NCBI RefSeq assembly: GCF_016629525.1
Contig: NZ_AP024269.1
Coordinates: 806,001 to 870,000, forward strand
Length of the DNA stretch: 64,000 nt
Source of the DNA: Kaistia sp. 32K
Lineage (GTDB): Bacteria; Pseudomonadota; Alphaproteobacteria; Rhizobiales; Kaistiaceae
Direction: 5' to 3'
Within the stretch, counting starts at the first letter, position 1, and every line of letters begins with the position of its first letter. The notes under the pieces are model-generated. The model did not search any database, was not told the DNA's origin, and saw only the letters and a list, made by a program, of their open reading frames with translations. The translations under genes were made by a program, and so were the position numbers. This document shows, in pieces, positions 25,402 to 32,982 of the stretch.

Positions 25402-25881
25402 ATGACCGACGCGCAGGACTATCTCCGCCAGGCGATCGAGCTCGCCTACGACAATCTCGAACAGGGCGGCCGGCCGTTCGGCGCCGTGCTGGTCCGGAAC
25501 GGCGCGATCGTCGCGACGGGCGTGAACGAGGTCATCGGCACCAACGACCCGACGGCGCATGCCGAGCTGATGGCGATCCGCGCCGCGAGCCAGAAACTGG
25601 GCTCGCCCAATCTCGAAGGCGCGGTCGTCTATGCGAGCGGCCATCCCTGTCCGATGTGCATGGCCGCGATGCGGCTCGCCGGGGTCAGGGAAGTGGCCTA
25701 TGCCCATTCGAACGAGGACGGCGCTCCCTATGGCCTGTCGAGCGCCGCGATCTATGCCGACCTCGCCAAACCGTTCGCCGAACAGTCAATGACGATCCGC
25801 CACGTGCCGACCCGCCTGCAGGCGCGGCCGGAGCTCTATGCCGACTGGAAGCGGCGCCAGGACGAGAACGCCGCGTCCTGA
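25402..25881 (+). CDS. Nucleoside/guanine deaminase family protein
   Basis: 159 residues of the CMP/dCMP deaminase fold. The zinc site is complete: His and catalytic Glu in TAHAELMAI and the two cysteines in GHPCPMCMAAM. The region GRPFGAVLVRNGAIVATGVN is typical of guanine/cytosine deaminase-like enzymes rather than tRNA adenosine deaminase TadA, which usually carries basic tRNA-contacting residues. Strong AAAGGAGAG site before ATG 25402. Hydrolytic removal of an amino group from a purine is the likely reaction. Confidence 0.9.
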   Translation: MTDAQDYLRQAIELAYDNLEQGGRPFGAVLVRNGAIVATGVNEVIGTNDPTAHAELMAIRAASQKLGSPNLEGAVVYASGHPCPMCMAAMRLAGVREVAYAHSNEDGAPYGLSSAAIYADLAKPFAEQSMTIRHVPTRLQARPELYADWKRRQDENAAS

Positions 25882-25909
25882 GTGTGCGGTTTTCTCGGAG
25901 ATCGCGTAA

Positions 25910-26119
25910 GTCGATCGGCTGCCTCTTGGCCTTTAGGCCGATCGACCGGCTCCACCATCATCCTGAGGTGTTTCGCGCGAGCGAAGCCTCGAAGGAGGCT
26001 CCAGCGCGCATTCCGGTGCGCAGACGCAGTCCGGCGAGTCCGCGCCCCGCGATCTACATCGGGCGTTCCCTGGACCCTCCTTCGAGGCCCGGCTTTGCCG
26101 GGCACCTCAGGATGATGGT
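25910..26119. repeat. Large palindromic intergenic repeat (CATCCTGAGG type)
   Basis: The 464-base space between the deaminase and AraC genes holds three nested or adjacent inverted repeats: GTCGATCGGC/GCCGATCGAC (25910-25919, 25937-25946), ACCATCATCCTGAGGTG and its exact complement (25954-25970, 26103-26119), and GCCTCGAAGGAGG with its exact complement (25986-25998, 26076-26088). The sequence CATCCTGAGG...CTCGAAGGAGG recalls a family of interspersed palindromes in Rhizobiales genomes. The first pair may serve as the deaminase terminator. Confidence 0.8.
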
Positions 26120-26345
26120 CGAGTTCTGGAATGCAGTCCGGAAGGACGCCTCCCCATCCGCGCCGCTTGGCGGGTGTCTCGCATCAAAAAAGTATCAGTT
26201 GGATGATGCCGGTTTGGTAGCATGGGCCGGCGGAGCCCCCTAGGGTCAGGTCATGCAGAGAACCACATAAAGCTGGCCTGCTGGGAGTTCCGTGACGAAG
26301 CCGGCGAAGAACTGGCATGGAACGGTTTGGGTGGGGAGGTCCGCC

Positions 26346-27230
26346 ATGACGCCTGATCTGGAAGTCGTGCAAATCTGCCGGGGCGAGTCCTTCAAGGCCT
26401 GGTCTCACGGCTATCCGTTTCGCACGGTGCGCTGGCACTTTCATCCCGAATACGAACTTCATCATGTCGTCGCGACGCGAGGACGTTATTTCGTCGGCGA
26501 TTTCATTGGCGAGTTCGAACCCGGCAATCTGGTGCTGACGGGGCCGAACCTGCCGCACAACTGGATCAGCGACCTGCCGGAAGGCGCGACGGTGCCGCTG
26601 CGCTGCCGGATGGTGCTGTTCTCGCAGGAGCTCATCGGCAGCCTCATCAACCTGCTGCCTGAGCTCACGGCGTTCGACCGCGTGCTGGAAATGAGCCGTC
26701 GCGGCGCCCTGTTCTCGCCGGATACCGCGGCCGAGGCCGCGCCGCTGGTCAAGGAGATGACCGAGGCGCAGGGCATCCGCCGGATCGAGCTCTTCGTCAC
26801 CCTGATGGGGATCCTGAGCCGCTCCGAGGACATGCGCCCGCTCGCGAGCTCGCATTATCTGCCGGATCCGTCCGGTTACATGTCGGTCGGCATCAACAAG
26901 GCGCTCGCCTATGTCGGCGAACACCTGACCGAACCGTTCAGCGAGACGGATCTCGCCAAGATCGCCGGCCAGAGCCCGAGCGCCTTTTCGCGCAGCTTCC
27001 GTCGGCATACCGGCATGGCGCTGGTGCAGTTCGTCAACCGGCTCCGGATCAATCTCGCCTGCCAGCTCCTGATGAGCAACGCGGCGCAGCCGATCACCGA
27101 GATCTGCTACGCGGTCGGCTTCAACAATCTGTCGAACTTCAACCGCCAGTTCCTGGCGCAGAAGGGCATGCCGCCCTCGCGCTTCCGGACGTTGTTGGCG
27201 GAGAACTCAAAGGTGGCACAGGCTGCCTGA
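26346..27230 (+). CDS. AraC family transcriptional regulator
   Basis: 294 residues from ATG 26346, chosen because GGGGAGG lies six bases upstream; a GTG at 26292 would add 18 residues. The N-terminal cupin sensor includes RWHFHPEYELHHVVATRGRYFVGDFIGEFEPGNLVLTGPNLPHNW. The C-terminal double helix-turn-helix spans about 195-285 (FSETDLAKIAGQSPSAFSRSFRRHTGM and ITEICYAVGFNNLSNFNRQFLAQKGMPPSRFR). Same strand as, and 243 bases before, the XylFGH-like importer, which it probably activates in response to sugar. Confidence 0.93.
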   Translation: MTPDLEVVQICRGESFKAWSHGYPFRTVRWHFHPEYELHHVVATRGRYFVGDFIGEFEPGNLVLTGPNLPHNWISDLPEGATVPLRCRMVLFSQELIGSLINLLPELTAFDRVLEMSRRGALFSPDTAAEAAPLVKEMTEAQGIRRIELFVTLMGILSRSEDMRPLASSHYLPDPSGYMSVGINKALAYVGEHLTEPFSETDLAKIAGQSPSAFSRSFRRHTGMALVQFVNRLRINLACQLLMSNAAQPITEICYAVGFNNLSNFNRQFLAQKGMPPSRFRTLLAENSKVAQAA

Positions 27231-27473
27231 GTAGCGGAGGAGCAGGGAGGAAAGTCCATCGTCGTCGAAGGCCCAAGGTGAGGCGCTTGCCCGCTTCGCC
27301 ATAGGGAACGTTTGTCCAAATTTCCAAGAAGAAGTCCAGGCGAAAAGGGAGAGAAAATCGAGGATTTGAAAATGCCGGATCCGGAGGGATCCTGCCCGAA
27401 ACCTTCAAGCCTCGTGATTTCGTCTGGCTCCGCGTTTCTCATAAGCATAATCTTACCAAAGGGAGAAGACCGA

Positions 27474-28544
27474 ATGACCAAATTTGCTTGGAAGCGGGCC
27501 GGCGCCTTGGCGCTGGCGGCGGGCTTGCTCAGCGGCGCCGCCACCTTCGCGCAGGCGGCGGAAGTCACCGACGCCACGGTGGCGTTCCTGATGCCGGACC
27601 AGGGCTCGACCCGCTACGAGGAGCACGACTATCCGGGCTTCAAGGCCGAGATGGACAAGCTCTGCCCCGGCTGCAAGGTGATCTACCTGAACGCCGGCGC
27701 CGACGTGACCCGTCAGCAGCAGCAGTTCAACTCGGTCATCTCGCAGGGCGCCAAGGCGATCGTGCTCGATCCCGTCGATTCGTCCGCCGCCGCCTCGCTG
27801 GTCGAGCTGGCGCAGAGCCAGGGCATCAAGGTCATCGCCTATGACCGACCGATCCCGGATGCCAAGGCCGATTTCTACGTCTCGTTCGACAATGAGGCGA
27901 TCGGCAAGTCGATCGCCGAATCCCTCGTCAACCACCTGAAGGCCAAGGGCGTTTCGCCGGACAAGGGCGGCGTGCTGCAGATCAACGGCTCGCCGATCGA
28001 CGCGGCCGCCGGCCTGATCAAGAAGGGCATCCACGCCGGCCTCGACAACAGCGGCTACAAGATCCTCGCCGAATACGACACGCCGGACTGGATGCCGTCC
28101 AAGGCGCAGGAATGGGCCGCCGGCCAGGTCACGCGCTTCGGCGACCAGATCGTCGGCGTCGTGGCGGCGAATGACGGCACCGGCGGCGGCGCGATCGCGG
28201 CGCTGAAGGCGGCCGGCGTCGACCCGCTGCCGCCCGTGACGGGCAATGACGCGACCACGGCCGCGCTGCAGCTGATCATCGCCGGCGACCAGTACAACAC
28301 GATCAACAAGCCGAGCGAGATCGTCGCCGCGGCCGCCGCGAAGGTCGCGATCCAGCTCCTGAAGGGCGAGACGCCGGAGGCCGGGACGACGCTCTACAAC
28401 ACGCCGTCGCAGCTCTTCGTGCCGGTCGTGGTCACGGCCGACAACTTCAAGGCCGAGATCATCGACAAGAACATCGCCAAGGCCGATGCGCTCTGCGTCG
28501 ATCGCTATGCCGACGGCTGCAAGGCGCTTGGTATCGCCAAGTAA
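27474..28544 (+). CDS. Sugar ABC transporter substrate-binding protein (XylF-like, CUT2)
   Basis: 356 residues; signal peptide in the first 29 (ALALAAGLLSGAATFAQA). Periplasmic-binding-protein type I fold with VAFLMPDQGSTRYEEHDYPGF, VISQGAKAIVLDPVDSSAAASLVELAQSQGIKVIAYDRPI and VVAANDGTGGGAIAALKAAGV, closest in style to xylose-binding XylF. ATG 27474 follows GGGAGAAGACCGA. The final segment holds two cysteines (LCVDRYADGCK), plausibly a disulfide. First gene of the 27474-30698 operon, followed by a stable hairpin that would favour excess of the binding protein. Confidence 0.93.
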   Translation: MTKFAWKRAGALALAAGLLSGAATFAQAAEVTDATVAFLMPDQGSTRYEEHDYPGFKAEMDKLCPGCKVIYLNAGADVTRQQQQFNSVISQGAKAIVLDPVDSSAAASLVELAQSQGIKVIAYDRPIPDAKADFYVSFDNEAIGKSIAESLVNHLKAKGVSPDKGGVLQINGSPIDAAAGLIKKGIHAGLDNSGYKILAEYDTPDWMPSKAQEWAAGQVTRFGDQIVGVVAANDGTGGGAIAALKAAGVDPLPPVTGNDATTAALQLIIAGDQYNTINKPSEIVAAAAAKVAIQLLKGETPEAGTTLYNTPSQLFVPVVVTADNFKAEIIDKNIAKADALCVDRYADGCKALGIAK

Positions 28545-28550
28545 GTGATG

Positions 28551-28578
28551 CCGCCCGGCCTCGCGGGAGGCCGGGCGG
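28551..28578 (+). promoter_or_regulatory. Intercistronic hairpin after binding-protein gene
   Basis: CCGCCCGGCCT-cgcggg-AGGCCGGGCGG is a perfect 11-bp stem six bases after the stop codon, followed by ACCTTTCC. It probably protects the upstream message or attenuates downstream transcription. Confidence 0.6.
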
Positions 28579-28614
28579 ACCTTTCCGATAGACTTGCGAA
28601 GGCTTGCCAAAGGC

Positions 28615-29436
28615 ATGACAAACACACAGCAAGGCGCCCCGGCCGCCGGCGAACCGGTCCTGAGCCTGAAGGGTATTTCCAAGCATTTCGGCGCCGTCTC
28701 GGCGCTGACCGATATCGACCTCGACGTCCATGCGGGCGAGGTGGTCGCGCTCGTCGGCGACAACGGCGCCGGCAAGTCGACGCTGGTCAAGATCCTCTCC
28801 GGCGTGCATCAGCCGAGCGCCGGCACGATCCGCTTCCAGGGCGAGACGGTGACGCTCGGCGATCCGGGCGCTGCCCTCTCGCTCGGCATCGCGACCGTGT
28901 TCCAGGATCTCGCGCTCTGCGAGAACCTCGACGTCGTTGCCAATATCTTCCTCGGCAAGGAGCTCAGTCCGATGCAGATGGACGAGGTCTCGATGGAGAC
29001 CCGTTCCTGGACGCTGCTCAACGAATTGTCGGCGCGCATCCCGAGCGTCCGCGTTGCGGTGGCGTCGCTTTCCGGCGGCCAGCGGCAGACGGTGGCGATC
29101 GCCCGCTCGCTGCTGCTCAATCCGAAGCTGATCCTGCTCGACGAGCCGACGGCGGCGCTGGGCGTCGCGCAGACGGCCGAAGTGCTCGACCTGATCGAAC
29201 GGGTGCGCGAGCGCGGCCTCGGCGTGGTGATGATCAGCCACAACATGGAGGACGTCCGCGCCGTCGCCGATCGCATCGTCGTGCTCCGGCTCGGCCGCAA
29301 CAACGGCGAATTCTCGCCCGACGCCTCGAACGAACAATTGGTGAGCGCCATCACCGGCGCATCGAACAACTCGGTTTCACGGCGCGCCGGTCGACGGCAG
29401 GCCCAGGCCGCCCAGCATTCGGAGACCGGCCTATGA
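28615..29436 (+). CDS. Sugar ABC transporter ATPase (single domain, XylG-like)
   Basis: 273 residues, only one ATPase domain. Classic CUT2 ATPases have two domains of about 500 residues in all, so this is a short type. Walker A GDNGAGKST (about 46-54), signature LSGGQRQT, Walker B LILLDEPTAALG and switch His in MISHNMEDV are intact. ATG 28615 (MTNTQQGAP) is preceded by CCAAAGGC. The gene overlaps the permease start by four bases (ATGA). Two copies would form the dimer. Confidence 0.92.
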   Translation: MTNTQQGAPAAGEPVLSLKGISKHFGAVSALTDIDLDVHAGEVVALVGDNGAGKSTLVKILSGVHQPSAGTIRFQGETVTLGDPGAALSLGIATVFQDLALCENLDVVANIFLGKELSPMQMDEVSMETRSWTLLNELSARIPSVRVAVASLSGGQRQTVAIARSLLLNPKLILLDEPTAALGVAQTAEVLDLIERVRERGLGVVMISHNMEDVRAVADRIVVLRLGRNNGEFSPDASNEQLVSAITGASNNSVSRRAGRRQAQAAQHSETGL

Positions 29437-30698
29437 GCGACAACAGCAAGTCCGGCGCATCGCCGGCCGCCGTGCCGATGCTGGATCGCCGCGACGAGCG
29501 CGTCGCGCATGCGGCGAGCCTCAGCGACAGCATCCGCGCCTTTCTCGACCGGGTGCGGTCCGGCGATCTCGGCATGCTGCCTGTCATCATCGGCCTCGTC
29601 ATCATCTGGACGGTCTTTTCGATCCTCAACCCCGTCTTCCTGACGCCGAACAACCTCGTCAACCTGCTGTTCGATTCCTCGACGGTCGGCATCATCTCGC
29701 TCGGCATCGTCTGCATGCTGATGGTCGGCGAGATCGATCTGTCCGTCGGTTCGGTGAGCGGCGTGGCCTCGGCGATCCTCGGCGTGCTCTGGGTCAACCA
29801 GGGACTGCCCGTCGCCGTCGCGATCCTGGCGGCGGTCGGCGCCGGCGCGCTGATCGGCTTTGTCTATTCGCAGCTCTACAACCGCTTCGGCATGCCGAGC
29901 TTCGTGGTGACGCTGGCGGGCCTTTTGACGTTCCTCGGCCTGCAGCTCTACCTGCTCGGCACGACGGGATCGATCAATCTGCCCTATGGCTCGCCGCTCG
30001 TTCGTTTCGGCCAGCTCATGGTCATGCCGGCCATCGTTTCCGTCCTGTTCGCCGCGCTGCCGGGCGTCGTGATGCTCTACACCGGCTACCGGACGGCCGC
30101 GCGCCGCCGGGCGGCGGGGCTGTCGTCGCAATCGTCGGGCGGCGTCATCGCCCGCGCCCTCGCGGTGACGATCGTGGCGGAGCTGGTCGTCGCCTATCTG
30201 AACCAGGGCCGCGGCGTGCCGTGGATGTTCGCCCTGTTCGTCGGCCTCGTGCTCGCCATGCAATATGCGCTGACCCGCACGCGCTGGGGCCGCTCGATGT
30301 TCGCCGTCGGCGGCAATCGCGAGGCGGCGCGCCGCGCCGGCATCAACGTGCGGATGATCTATACGAGCGCCTTCGTCTGCTGCTCAACGCTGGCGGCCTT
30401 CGGTGGCGTCATGGCGGCGGCGCGGCTGGCGTCGTCCAGTCAGCAGGCCGGCACCGGCGACGTCAATCTGAACGCCATCGCGGCGGCGGTGATCGGCGGC
30501 ACCAGCCTGTTCGGCGGACGCGGCAGCGCCTATTCGGCGCTTCTCGGCATCATCGTGATCCAGTCGATCTCGAGCGGATTGACGCTTCTCGATCTGTCCT
30601 CGTCGCTTCGCTACATGATCACCGGCGGCGTCCTCGCCATCGCCGTCATCGTCGACTCGCTCGCCCGCCGCTCGCGCGTCAGCCACGGCCGCGCCTGA
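29433..30698 (+). CDS. Sugar ABC transporter permease (XylH-like, CUT2)
   Basis: 421 residues, long for a permease, as is usual for XylH. Ten or more hydrophobic helices. The CUT2 signatures are VCMLMVGEIDLSVGSVSG and AAAVIGGTSLFGGRGSAYSALLG. A basic tract (YRTAARRRAAGLSSQSSGG) forms a cytoplasmic loop in the middle. The start overlaps the ATPase stop, indicating coupling. Confidence 0.93.
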   Translation: MSDNSKSGASPAAVPMLDRRDERVAHAASLSDSIRAFLDRVRSGDLGMLPVIIGLVIIWTVFSILNPVFLTPNNLVNLLFDSSTVGIISLGIVCMLMVGEIDLSVGSVSGVASAILGVLWVNQGLPVAVAILAAVGAGALIGFVYSQLYNRFGMPSFVVTLAGLLTFLGLQLYLLGTTGSINLPYGSPLVRFGQLMVMPAIVSVLFAALPGVVMLYTGYRTAARRRAAGLSSQSSGGVIARALAVTIVAELVVAYLNQGRGVPWMFALFVGLVLAMQYALTRTRWGRSMFAVGGNREAARRAGINVRMIYTSAFVCCSTLAAFGGVMAAARLASSSQQAGTGDVNLNAIAAAVIGGTSLFGGRGSAYSALLGIIVIQSISSGLTLLDLSSSLRYMITGGVLAIAVIVDSLARRSRVSHGRA

Positions 30699-30855
30699 GC
30701 CCTGCACCCGCGGCGCCGCCGGACGGGCGGCGCCAACTCGACCTTCCGGCGACAGATCCGTGTCCCCAACGCCCCAAGCTGTGCGCCGGTCAAAGCCAGT
30801 CGTTCGACGACTGGTCCCTCCCGTTCATTCAAAATCTGCAAGAAGGAAGACGATC

Positions 30856-31620
30856 GTGATTCCCAGGAGAGGCGACGGCCAGGCCGTTCTCATCACAGGC
30901 GCCTCGCGCGGCATCGGGCGCGCCATCGCGCTGCGCTTCGCGGCCGAGGGCTACCGTGTCGTGGCCATGGACATTGCGCGCCAGGAAGGCGAGCTCAAGG
31001 AAGTGCAGGAGCTGATCCGCACGGATGGCGGCCAATGCGACCTCGTCTTCGGCGATGTCAGCAACCCGGGCTCGGTCAAGACCTTTGTCGCCGAGGCCAA
31101 GGCAATCGCCGGCCATATCGACGTGCTGGTCAACAATGCCGGCGTGCTGTCGCTCGCCCTGGTCGACGACATCGAGCCCGAGGAGTGGGACCGCATGTAT
31201 GACGTCAACACCAAGGGCACGTTCCTGGTGTGCCAGGCGCTGCTCGCCCAGTTCCGCGAAGCCGGCAAGGGCCGCATCGTCAACATCGCCTCGATCGGCG
31301 GCAAGCGCGGCGCGCCGCTGCAGGCGCATTACTGCTCCTCGAAGGCCGCCGTCATCGGCTTCACGCACATCCTGGCGCAGGAAGTGGCCAAGGACGGCAT
31401 CACGGTGAACGCCGTCTGCCCCGGCATCATCGATACCGACATGGGCCGCAACAACTATCGCGATGCCGCAGCCCTGCAGGCCGTGAAGGACAAGACCGCG
31501 ATGGGCCGCCTCGGCTATCCGGACGATGTCGTCGGCGCGGTCGCCTTCTTCGCCTCCGACGATGCCTCGTTCATCACCGGCCAGGCGCTGAACGTCTGCG
31601 GCGGCATCCTTTTCCACTGA
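30856..31620 (+). CDS. Short-chain dehydrogenase/reductase
   Basis: 254 residues from GTG 30856, with AGAAGGAAGA just upstream; an in-frame extension to 30760 is basic and unlike the family. Cofactor motif TGASRGIG near residue 13, NNAG near 85, catalytic Ser in NIASIGG, and Tyr-x-x-x-Lys in HYCSSKAAV. Asp at the end of the second strand (VVAMDIAR) suggests NAD preference. It follows the XylH-like gene by 157 bases and probably oxidises the imported sugar or a polyol. A hairpin terminator follows. Confidence 0.92.
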   Translation: MIPRRGDGQAVLITGASRGIGRAIALRFAAEGYRVVAMDIARQEGELKEVQELIRTDGGQCDLVFGDVSNPGSVKTFVAEAKAIAGHIDVLVNNAGVLSLALVDDIEPEEWDRMYDVNTKGTFLVCQALLAQFREAGKGRIVNIASIGGKRGAPLQAHYCSSKAAVIGFTHILAQEVAKDGITVNAVCPGIIDTDMGRNNYRDAAALQAVKDKTAMGRLGYPDDVVGAVAFFASDDASFITGQALNVCGGILFH

Positions 31621-31630
31621 GGCCGCCGAG

Positions 31631-31666
31631 CGGTCCCGGGACGCTCCCTCCCGCGTTCCGGGACCG
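31631..31666 (+). terminator. Hairpin terminator after the SDR gene
   Basis: CGGTCCCGGGACGC pairs with GCGTTCCGGGACCG (one G-T pair) around an eight-base loop, 10 bases after the stop. Confidence 0.6.
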
Positions 31667-31767
31667 AACCCATGGCTTTCCCAAGCCCGAAGCGGCAATG
31701 CCCGGCGCCCCCGTGGTTGGGCGTCTTGGTCGTATTTATCCTGACCGTTCAGAGGCGAGAGCACGGA

Positions 31768-31832
31768 TTGACATTTGGTCGCCGGGGTGGAAATGTAATC
31801 CCTATACAAAATACTGTATCGCATTACAAAAC
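31768..31832 (+). promoter_or_regulatory. Promoter and operator (site 3) of the YtfQ-type operon
   Basis: TTGACA at 31768-31773 supplies a perfect -35; the -10 is weak. Downstream lie TATACAAAAT (31803-31812) and ATTACAAAAC (31823-31832), a direct repeat 20 bases apart. They also sit in concentric inverted repeats: TGTAAT/ATTACA (31794-31799, 31823-31828) and ATACA/TGTAT (31804-31808, 31815-31819). The right unit and its flank (GCATTACAAAACTAATG) closely match GCACTACAAAACAAATG at 2493-2509. Confidence 0.55.
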
Positions 31833-31900
31833 TAATGCGATGCCGGCAAGAACTGCTTCAGCGGTCGCCGGCGCCGGGGAGTTCAATGGGAGGAGTGGCT

Positions 31901-32881
31901 ATGATTACGAGACGTACACTGTTGACGGCTTCGGCCGGCGGCCTGGCTCTGGCAGGCCTGGGCAGCCGCGCATTCGCCGCCGAGCTCGCCAAGCTCAAGC
32001 AGAAGGACACCTACAAGATCGGCTTCGCGCAGACGGAAAGCAACAATCCGTGGCGCCTCGCGCAGACCGCGAGCATGAAAGACGAAGCGGCGAAGCGCGG
32101 CTGGCAGCTGGTCTATACCGACGCCGCCGGTTCGGCCGCCAAGCAGGTCGCCGACGTTCGCTCGATGATCGCCCAGAAGGTCGACGTCATCCTGCTGGCG
32201 CCGCGCGAAGAGAAGCCGCTCATCCCGGCCGTCATGGAAGCGAAGAAGGCGGGCATTCCGCTCTTCCTCATCGACCGCAACGTCGACGCGACGCTGGCGA
32301 CCGCCGGCAAGGACTATGTTGCCTTCATCGGCTCGGACTTCGTCAAGGAAGGCCACCAGGCCGCCGAGGCGCTGACCAAGGCGGTGAACGGCCAGGCGAA
32401 GATCATCGAGCTGCAGGGCAGCACCGGTTCGTCGCCGGCGAACGACCGCATGAAGGGCTTCGCCGACTACATCAAGGACCACCCCGGCATGCAGATCATC
32501 GCGTCGCAGTCCGGCGACTTCGCGCGCGACAAGGGCCGTCAGGTGTTCGAAACGCTCTACCAGGCCCATCCGGACGCCACCGCGCTCTACTCGCACAATG
32601 ACGAGATGACCATGGGCGCGATCGCGGCGATGGAAGCGGCCGGCAAGGTTCCCGGTAAGGACCTGATCATCGCCTCGATCGACGGCACCAAGGACGCGAC
32701 CCAGGCGCTGATCGACGGCAAGGTCTATGTCGTGGTCGAGTGCAATCCGAAGTTCGGCCCCGCGGCCTTCGACGCCGTGCAGCGCTATGGCCGCGGCGAG
32801 TCGATCGATACCTGGCTCGTCAATGTCGACCGCGTCTTCACCAAGGAGAACGCGGCCGAGTACATGCCCGAGGCCTACTGA
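31901..32881 (+). CDS. ytfQ: Furanose-type sugar-binding protein (YtfQ-like)
   Basis: 326 residues. The start MITRRTLLTASAGGLALAGLGSRAFA contains a twin-arginine-like TRRTLL signal. The body aligns from memory with E. coli YtfQ, the galactofuranose-binding protein: YKIGFAQTESNNPWR, IELQGSTGSSPANDRMKGFADYIK, ASQSGDFARDKGRQVFE and YSHNDEMTMGAIAAMEAAG. GGGAGGAG five bases before ATG 31901 is a very strong ribosome site. First gene of the four-gene importer; a hairpin follows. Ligand may be galactofuranose, arabinofuranose or another furanose. Confidence 0.92.
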   Translation: MITRRTLLTASAGGLALAGLGSRAFAAELAKLKQKDTYKIGFAQTESNNPWRLAQTASMKDEAAKRGWQLVYTDAAGSAAKQVADVRSMIAQKVDVILLAPREEKPLIPAVMEAKKAGIPLFLIDRNVDATLATAGKDYVAFIGSDFVKEGHQAAEALTKAVNGQAKIIELQGSTGSSPANDRMKGFADYIKDHPGMQIIASQSGDFARDKGRQVFETLYQAHPDATALYSHNDEMTMGAIAAMEAAGKVPGKDLIIASIDGTKDATQALIDGKVYVVVECNPKFGPAAFDAVQRYGRGESIDTWLVNVDRVFTKENAAEYMPEAY

Positions 32882-32894
32882 TCGACGGATCAAG

Positions 32895-32919
32895 GGGGCG
32901 CCGCTCGTCGCGGCGCCCC
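32895..32919 (+). promoter_or_regulatory. Intercistronic hairpin after YtfQ-like gene
   Basis: GGGGCGCCGC-tcgtc-GCGGCGCCCC is a perfect 10-bp stem 13 bases after the stop codon, the same arrangement as after the XylF-like gene. No T-run follows, so readthrough into the ATPase gene is expected. Confidence 0.6.
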
Positions 32920-32982
32920 GCTTCGCACGGGAGGCGTATTGGGCGCCCCCCAGATTTCCGCGACAGTCCCCCAGGGTAACCC

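Noticed and set aside
25910..26119. Insertion sequence ends
   Set aside because: The arms are inverted but no transposase frame lies between them and no target duplication is seen; treated as an interspersed palindrome.
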